From Rhodobiaceae bacterium (GTDB lineage Bacteria; Pseudomonadota; Alphaproteobacteria; Rhizobiales; Tepidamorphaceae), in contig JACKJK010000004.1 in assembly GCA_020637985.1 (NCBI GenBank), positions 434,001 through 498,000 on the forward strand: DNA of 64,000 nt. The letters are read 5' to 3'. A program made the translations under genes and the position numbers. This document shows, in pieces, positions 59,646 through 64,000 of the stretch (its first letter is position 1; the number at the start of each line of letters is the position of its first letter). The notes under the pieces were generated by a model. It did not search any database and was not told where the DNA came from. It saw nothing but the letters and a program-made list of their open reading frames with translations.

Positions 59646-61706
59646 TCAGCGTCTCCAGGCGCTGAAGGAAATGCCCTTCTCGGCGCAGTCTCGCACGACC
59701 GGGCTCGGCGCCCATACGAGCGCGTCTTCCTTCGCCAACCCTTCGAGGCCTTCCAGCACGGTCGCCGCACCCAGCGTATCCGCGTAGTGCATCAGGCCAC
59801 CGCGCCAGCGCGGGAAGCCATAACCGTTGACCGTCACGAGGTCGATGTCTCTCGCGGTTTGCGCGATGCCCTCGCCGAGGATCGCGGTTGCCTCGTTGAC
59901 CATCGCCAGCAGCAGCCGATGGCGGATCTCGTCGGCGGAAAACTCCCGCCGCGCCACCTTGGCGAAATGCGCCTCCTCGCGCACCAGGTCCTCGATCAGC
60001 GGATCGACCACCTTGCCGCCGCCGCCGGGATAGCGGTACCAGCCGACCCCCGCCTTGCGCCCAAGCCGTCCTTCCGCGACCATCCGGTCGCCGATCGGGA
60101 TGTAGCGGCGGTTTGGATCGCGCGTCGCGTCCTGACGCCGCCGGTTGGCGTGCGCGATGTCGAGGCCCGACAGGTCCTGCGTCTCGTAGATCCCCATCGC
60201 ATAGCCGAACTCGACCATCGCCTCGTCGATGTCCCATGGCGTCGAACCATCCATCAGCACCGTGTCGGCCGCCTCGCGGTAGCGCGACAGGATGCGGTTG
60301 CCGATGAACCCGTCGCAGACACCCGCGAGCACCGGGATCTTGCGCAGCCGCTTTGCAAGCGCAAAACCGGTAGCCAGCGCCCGCTCCGAGGACGCCTTTC
60401 CTCGCACGATCTCCAGCAGCTTCATGATGTGGGCGGGCGCGAAGAAGTGCAGGCCGACGAGACGCGACGGGTCCGCCAGCGTGCCGGCAATCTCGTCGAC
60501 ATCGAGATACGAGGTGTTGGTGGCAAGAACGGCGTCAGCCCGTATCACCGACTGCAGCCTGCCGAACACTTCCGCCTTGACCTCCATGCTCTCGAAGGCG
60601 GCCTCGATCGCAAGGTCGGCATCCGCCGCCGCACCGTAGTCGCTGCTCACCGTGAGGCGGCCACGGCGCGCCGCGGCACCGTCATCGTCGATGAAGCCGC
60701 GCTTGAGGCTCGAGTCGATGATCTTGCCGACATTGCCTCTAGCGCGCTCCACGCCGTCCGCGTCCGTTTCCAGAAGGGTGACGGCCTGACCGGCATTGAC
60801 GAGTGCATAGGCGATGCCCGCGCCCATCGTGCCGCCGCCGACGACCGCGACATGCTCGACCTTCGCAGGTTCCGCCGTAAGCCAGTCCGGCGCCCTGGCG
60901 CCGCGCTCGGCGAAGAAGATGTGGCGCAGCGCGCGCGCCTGCTCAGACTTCCGCAACTCCACGAAGGCTTCGCGTTCCGCGCGCATGCCGTCCTCGAGCG
61001 AAGCGGTCTGGGCGAGTTCCAGCAACTCGATCGCCTTCAGCGGCGCCACCTGCCCGCGCATCCGGTTCTCGGCGGCCCGGCGCGCCTTGGCAAAGTCCTC
61101 CGGCTCGGCCGCACCGGAATTGAGTTCGCCGACCGGCACAGCCATGCCGAGCCATTCCGTGTTCACCATTTCCGCGTAGCCGACAGGGTCGTCGTCGAGT
61201 TCGTCGACAAGCCCGATCGCCTTGGCCTCGACGCCGGAGACAGGCTTGCCCGTCGGGATCAGCTCCAGCGCCTTTTCCATGCCGACGAGGCGGGGCAGCC
61301 GCTGCGTCCCCCCCGCGCCGGGGATCACGCCGAGGTTGACCTCCGGCAGCCCGATCATCGCGTCCGGGCGAGCGATGCGGTAGCGGCAGGCGAGCACCAG
61401 TTCAGCCCCGCCGCCGAGCGCGAATCCGTGGATCGCCGCGATCCACGCCACGGGGCTCTTCTCGATGCGGTTGGCCACCTCCGGCAGGTGCGGCGGCGGC
61501 GGCTCGGCGTCGAATTCCCGCGTGTCGGCGCCAGCCGCCAAGGCGCGGCCCTTGCCCGACAGGATGACGCGCTCCAGTCCCTCGGCTTCCGCCCAGTCGA
61601 CGGCATCCAGCAGCCCCTGCCGGATTTCCTGGCCGATGGCATTGACCGGCGGATTGTCGATTTCGACATACCCGTAGATTCCGTCCCTGCGCCGCGAAAC
61701 CGCCAT
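59646..61706 (-). CDS. Multifunctional enoyl-CoA hydratase/3-hydroxyacyl-CoA dehydrogenase (FadB/FadJ-like)
   Basis: A 686-aa beta-oxidation enzyme. The N-terminal crotonase domain (~1-190) has the oxyanion-hole motifs GRALAAGADTREF and IHGFALGGGAELVLAC and the EVNLGVIPGAGGTQRLPRL catalytic Glu segment. The central NAD-binding motif VAVVGGGTMGAGIAYAL starts near residue 300, and the dehydrogenase part has ATNTSYLDVDEIA, GLHFFAPAHIMKLLEIVRG and NRILSRYREAA. Start 61706 has GGGGG 8 nt upstream, better than 61727. It is divergent from an enoyl-CoA isomerase with a BoxR-like palindrome between, fitting conversion of dehydroadipyl-CoA to 3-oxoadipyl-CoA. Confidence 0.9.
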   Translation of the reverse strand: MAVSRRRDGIYGYVEIDNPPVNAIGQEIRQGLLDAVDWAEAEGLERVILSGKGRALAAGADTREFDAEPPPPHLPEVANRIEKSPVAWIAAIHGFALGGGAELVLACRYRIARPDAMIGLPEVNLGVIPGAGGTQRLPRLVGMEKALELIPTGKPVSGVEAKAIGLVDELDDDPVGYAEMVNTEWLGMAVPVGELNSGAAEPEDFAKARRAAENRMRGQVAPLKAIELLELAQTASLEDGMRAEREAFVELRKSEQARALRHIFFAERGARAPDWLTAEPAKVEHVAVVGGGTMGAGIAYALVNAGQAVTLLETDADGVERARGNVGKIIDSSLKRGFIDDDGAAARRGRLTVSSDYGAAADADLAIEAAFESMEVKAEVFGRLQSVIRADAVLATNTSYLDVDEIAGTLADPSRLVGLHFFAPAHIMKLLEIVRGKASSERALATGFALAKRLRKIPVLAGVCDGFIGNRILSRYREAADTVLMDGSTPWDIDEAMVEFGYAMGIYETQDLSGLDIAHANRRRQDATRDPNRRYIPIGDRMVAEGRLGRKAGVGWYRYPGGGGKVVDPLIEDLVREEAHFAKVARREFSADEIRHRLLLAMVNEATAILGEGIAQTARDIDLVTVNGYGFPRWRGGLMHYADTLGAATVLEGLEGLAKEDALVWAPSPVVRDCAEKGISFSAWRR

Positions 61707-61736
61707 TCCAATCCCCCTGTCAGACATGCTAAATAA

Positions 61737-61759
61737 TGCAATGTCTGTACTATATTGCA
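61737..61759. promoter_or_regulatory. Candidate BoxR operator between divergent beta-oxidation genes
   Basis: TGCAAT (61737-61742) and ATTGCA (61754-61759) form a perfect 6-bp inverted repeat with an 11-bp spacer, in the 62-bp gap between the two divergent genes. BzdR/BoxR regulators are known to recognise TGCA-containing sites. Confidence 0.6.
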
Positions 61760-61768
61760 AAAAGCGCC

Positions 61769-62551
61769 ATGCCTGAAACCCCTGTCCTTTTCACCGTACA
61801 TGACGGTCATGCGCGGATCACGCTCAACCGGCCCGACCGGCTGAACGCACTGACGCGCGACCTGATGCTGCGGCTGAGCGATAGCGTGCAGGAAGCCATT
61901 GCGCGCGACGATGTCCGGGTGATTTCTCTGACAGGATCCGGGCGCGGCTTCTGCGCCGGGCAGGACCTGTCCGAGCGCGATCCACGCAAGCTTGAAGGCC
62001 CGCTCGACCTCGCCGCCATCCAGAGGGAACTTTTCCACCCGGTCGTCCGCGCGCTGGCGGCTACGCCCAAGCCCGTGGTCGCCTGCGTCAACGGCATCGC
62101 CGCCGGCGCCGGTGCCGGGCTGGCGCTTGCCGCCGACATCGTGATTGCCGCGCACAGCGCGAAGTTTGCCTTCTCTTTTTCGAAGGTCGGCCTCAGCGTC
62201 GATGCCGGCCTCGGGCGGGCCCTTGCGGCAACCCTTGGCCCCGCGCGCGCCCGCGCCTTGCTGATGCTCGGCGAAACCCTGCCGGCAAGCGAGGCTGCCG
62301 CGCAGGGGCTGATCTGGCGCGCGGTGGAGGATGGCGACCTGCAGGACGCCTTCGCCGACCTCGTCACCCGGCTCGCAGGCACGCCCGCAATGGCGCTGTC
62401 CGGCATCAAGGCGGCCATCGCGTCGAGCCATCTCGGCCTCGACGCCTATCTCGCGATCGAGGCGGACCTGCAGGGTGCCGCCGGAGCACACCCGGACTAC
62501 GCGAAAGGCGTGCTGGCGTTCCTGGAGCGCAGGCCCGCGAAATTTTCCTGA
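61769..62551 (+). CDS. Enoyl-CoA hydratase/isomerase (PaaG-like)
   Basis: A 260-aa crotonase. The oxyanion-hole motif is SGRGFCAGQDLSERD and the second is VNGIAAGAGAGLALAAD; the C-terminus GVLAFLERRPAKF is the usual end of PaaG-like isomerases. The first active-site Glu of hydratases is not obvious (KVGLSVDAGLGRALAAT), while the Asp-containing segment resembles isomerases. In the box pathway, a PaaG-type enzyme is needed to move the double bond of 3,4-dehydroadipyl-CoA. Start ATG 61769 has only a poor SD. It is divergent from the FadB-like gene and convergent with boxR. Confidence 0.85.
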   Translation: MPETPVLFTVHDGHARITLNRPDRLNALTRDLMLRLSDSVQEAIARDDVRVISLTGSGRGFCAGQDLSERDPRKLEGPLDLAAIQRELFHPVVRALAATPKPVVACVNGIAAGAGAGLALAADIVIAAHSAKFAFSFSKVGLSVDAGLGRALAATLGPARARALLMLGETLPASEAAAQGLIWRAVEDGDLQDAFADLVTRLAGTPAMALSGIKAAIASSHLGLDAYLAIEADLQGAAGAHPDYAKGVLAFLERRPAKFS

Positions 62552-62561
62552 TGCACGAAAC

Positions 62562-63485
62562 TCAGGATGCCTTGAGGAATTCGCGGTCGCGGATCAGCGC
62601 CAGCAGTTCCTCCAGCGAGGCCTGCAGCGGCTTGCCGCTCGTATCGAGCTTCGCCTGCGCGCGTTCGTAGAGCGCCTCGCGGCTGCGCAGCAGCGACTTG
62701 AGATGCTCCATCGCTTCCGGGTTTCCGGCCATCGGCCGCGTGTCGCCCTGCGCGCGCACACGCGCCATGTGCTCGTCCGGGCTCGCCTTCAGCCAGATCG
62801 TGTGGAAGTGCGACAGCAGGGCCTTGTAAGTCTCCGGCTCCGCGACGATGCCGCCGGCGACGGCGAGGATCATCGTGTCGTGGGTGGCGATCACGCGATC
62901 GACCGCGCGCGCCTCCAGCAGGCGGTAGCCCTCCTGCCCGTAGAGCGCCACGATCTCGTTCACCGGCATCCCGGAATGATCCTCGATCTCGCTGTTGAGC
63001 TCGACGAAGGGGATGTGCAGCTTCTGCCCGGCCATCGCGCCAAGCGAGGACTTGCCCGCGCCGCGCAGGCCGATCAGGCAGATGCGCCGCGCCCGCAGGC
63101 TGGCAGGAGACTCCGGACTCAACACCTCCATCACCCTCGCCCGCGTCTCCGCCGGCGCGGTGCGATAGAGGTCGGCGACGCGCAGCACCTCCGACGTCCA
63201 CGGGTCCTCGTCGCCGACCAGCCACTCGATGCGGTGGTCGAGCGCCAGCGCCACGCGCTTCAACAGGCCTATGGAGATGTTGCCCTCGCCCGCCTCGAGC
63301 TGCGCCAGGTAGCGCGGCGAGACACCCGACAGTTCCGACACGACCCGCCGCGGCAGCCCCTTGAGCTCGCGCGCCTTGCGCACCCGCTCGCCGACGACCT
63401 GGATCAGTTCGCTGGCCGCGAGATCGGGCGCACCTTCGGGCTGCGCCGTGACGACCTCGCCCCTGAAGTTGGTAATCTCGCCCAT
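62562..63485 (-). CDS. boxR: BoxR/BzdR-type regulator (HTH-XRE + shikimate-kinase-like domain)
   Basis: A 307-aa repressor. The N-terminal XRE helix-turn-helix (~25-90) reads VGERVRKARELKGLPRRVVSELSGVSPRYLAQLE in landmark form, followed by a linker. The C-terminal domain (~130-300) has a shikimate-kinase-like P-loop ICLIGLRGAGKSSLG, the ELNSEIEDHSGMPVNEI segment and VAGGIVAEPETY. This fusion is specific to BzdR/BoxR proteins, which bind benzoyl-CoA and release the box or bzd promoters. It lies next to boxA and near two genes with a TGCA palindrome. Confidence 0.92.
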   Translation of the reverse strand: MGEITNFRGEVVTAQPEGAPDLAASELIQVVGERVRKARELKGLPRRVVSELSGVSPRYLAQLEAGEGNISIGLLKRVALALDHRIEWLVGDEDPWTSEVLRVADLYRTAPAETRARVMEVLSPESPASLRARRICLIGLRGAGKSSLGAMAGQKLHIPFVELNSEIEDHSGMPVNEIVALYGQEGYRLLEARAVDRVIATHDTMILAVAGGIVAEPETYKALLSHFHTIWLKASPDEHMARVRAQGDTRPMAGNPEAMEHLKSLLRSREALYERAQAKLDTSGKPLQASLEELLALIRDREFLKAS

Positions 63486-63516
63486 TCGACAGCAACCATG
63501 AGATTCGAGCCGGTTA

Positions 63517-63531
63517 TGAATTATATTGCAT
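63517..63531. promoter_or_regulatory. Second candidate BoxR half-site upstream of boxR
   Basis: TGAATTATATTGCAT includes the 9-mer TATATTGCA, identical to the right half of the 61737-61759 site. It is about 32 bp upstream of the boxR start and could serve autoregulation. Confidence 0.4.
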
Positions 63532-63560
63532 GATCCGGTTCGGGGAAACGGCGGATCGGT

Positions 63561-63588
63561 TGCCGGCGGACAACCGTTGCCGCCGGCA
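63561..63588 (-). terminator. Terminator-like hairpin after boxA
   Basis: TGCCGGCGG (63561-63569) pairs with CCGCCGGCA (63580-63588) across a 10-nt loop, immediately after the boxA stop on the minus strand. No T-run is seen. Confidence 0.55.
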
Positions 63589-63590
63589 CT

Positions 63591-64000
63591 TCAATAGGTC
63601 TCGACGTGATAGCGCCCTTCGCCGCACATCACCTCGCGGGTGCTCTCCCACGGCACACCGGCGCTCTCGGCGATGTTGAGGAAGGCTTTCTCGACGCCTT
63701 CCTCCATCCCGCGCAGGCCGCAGACGTAGATGTGTGTCCTGGGGTCCTGCAGCATTTCGGCGATCACCTCCTGCTCCACCATCATGCGGTCCTGCACGTA
63801 TTCCTTCTGGGCGCCCGGAATGCGGCTGAACACGAGGTGCTTCTTGAGGATGCGACCGGGAATCTTGTTGAGCGGCCCGAAGTAGGGAAGGCTGTCGGGC
63901 GCGCGCGCGCCGAAGAACAGCACCATGTCACCGTCGCCCGCCGCGGCCACCCTCTGGCGGCGCATCGTGAAGGCGCGGAACGGCGCCGAGCCGGTCCCGG
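63591..64000 (-). CDS. boxA: Benzoyl-CoA 2,3-epoxidase reductase subunit BoxA, C-terminal part
   Basis: The gene enters from beyond the window end; the last ~136 codons are present. The reading frame up to 64000 shows GTGSAPFRAFTMRRQR, the NADPH-ribose/phosphate segment of ferredoxin-NADP reductase folds, then FFGARAPDSLPYFGPL, the YVQDRMMVEQEVIAEML helix, HIYVCGLRGMEEGVEKAF and a C-terminal aromatic residue (HVETY). These are BoxA features. BoxA is the flavoprotein that feeds electrons to BoxB for epoxidation of benzoyl-CoA. The N-terminal ferredoxin domain is outside. Confidence 0.88.
   Translation of the reverse strand, partial: GTGSAPFRAFTMRRQRVAAAGDGDMVLFFGARAPDSLPYFGPLNKIPGRILKKHLVFSRIPGAQKEYVQDRMMVEQEVIAEMLQDPRTHIYVCGLRGMEEGVEKAFLNIAESAGVPWESTREVMCGEGRYHVETY

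Overview
The window is high-GC bacterial DNA with densely packed genes, short overlaps and long fortuitous antisense frames. It looks like an alphaproteobacterium, most likely of the Hyphomicrobiales/Rhizobiales. The evidence is CtrA-type TTAA-N7-TTAA boxes, the intergenic palindromic repeats (TAGAGC...GGAAAA...GGTTTTCC type) common in that order, several TRAP and Liv-type transport operons, and gene content such as a fused indolepyruvate oxidoreductase and BoxR/BoxA. No tRNA, rRNA, CRISPR array, IS element or phage gene was seen. I could not assign a species.

Layout. 1-3330: the 3' end of kdsD, a PomA/PomB-like flagellar stator pair, and an NfeD/SPFH membrane-protein pair. 3530-8196: ferrochelatase, two single-domain response regulators and a PAS-GAF-PAS histidine kinase, with a perfect CtrA-type box between the divergent second regulator and the kinase. 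8335-22100 (all minus strand): a large aryl-acid/aryl-pyruvate module made of a fused indolepyruvate:ferredoxin oxidoreductase, a Crp/Fnr regulator, an acyl-CoA synthetase, a complete Liv-type ABC transporter, an SDR and a PaaK-like ligase. 22281-30847: agmatine deiminase and N-carbamoylputrescine amidase, divergent from a TRAP transporter whose large permease carries a ~340-residue soluble extension, then a PuuD-like gamma-glutamyl hydrolase and a haloacid dehalogenase. 30954-37491: a cobalt-type nitrile hydratase operon with a His-rich alpha subunit and a divergent metallophosphoesterase, facing a Ni/Co transporter gene that lies behind copA and a MerR/CueR-type copper promoter.

37578-42664 holds a creatininase-family protein, an orphan ABC ATPase, a MarR regulator, an aminotransferase, a DUF533 protein and an SDR. 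42759-49555 is a self-contained C4-dicarboxylate-type circuit: TRAP DctPQM, a sigma-54 promoter with tandem upstream activator repeats, and the DctD/DctB two-component pair. 49823-55510 carries SulP, a methyltransferase, a proline-racemase-family enzyme with Ser/Thr in place of the two catalytic Cys, a HAD phosphatase and a D-amino-acid dehydrogenase-like flavoprotein. 55599-59643 has a GT4 glycosyltransferase next to a very unusual fusion of a GT-C-type membrane domain with a pectate-lyase-10-like toroid. 59646-64000 is the edge of an aerobic benzoyl-CoA (box) pathway cluster: a multifunctional beta-oxidation enzyme, an enoyl-CoA hydratase/isomerase, BoxR and the C-terminal part of BoxA, with a TGCAAT-N11-ATTGCA palindrome in the divergent promoter.

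Recurring themes are: (i) three unrelated solute-binding-protein genes each followed by a strong GC hairpin before the next transporter gene; (ii) dispersed repeats whose terminal TAG serves as the stop codon of the preceding gene; (iii) transport plus CoA-activation modules for aromatic acids at both ends of the window.
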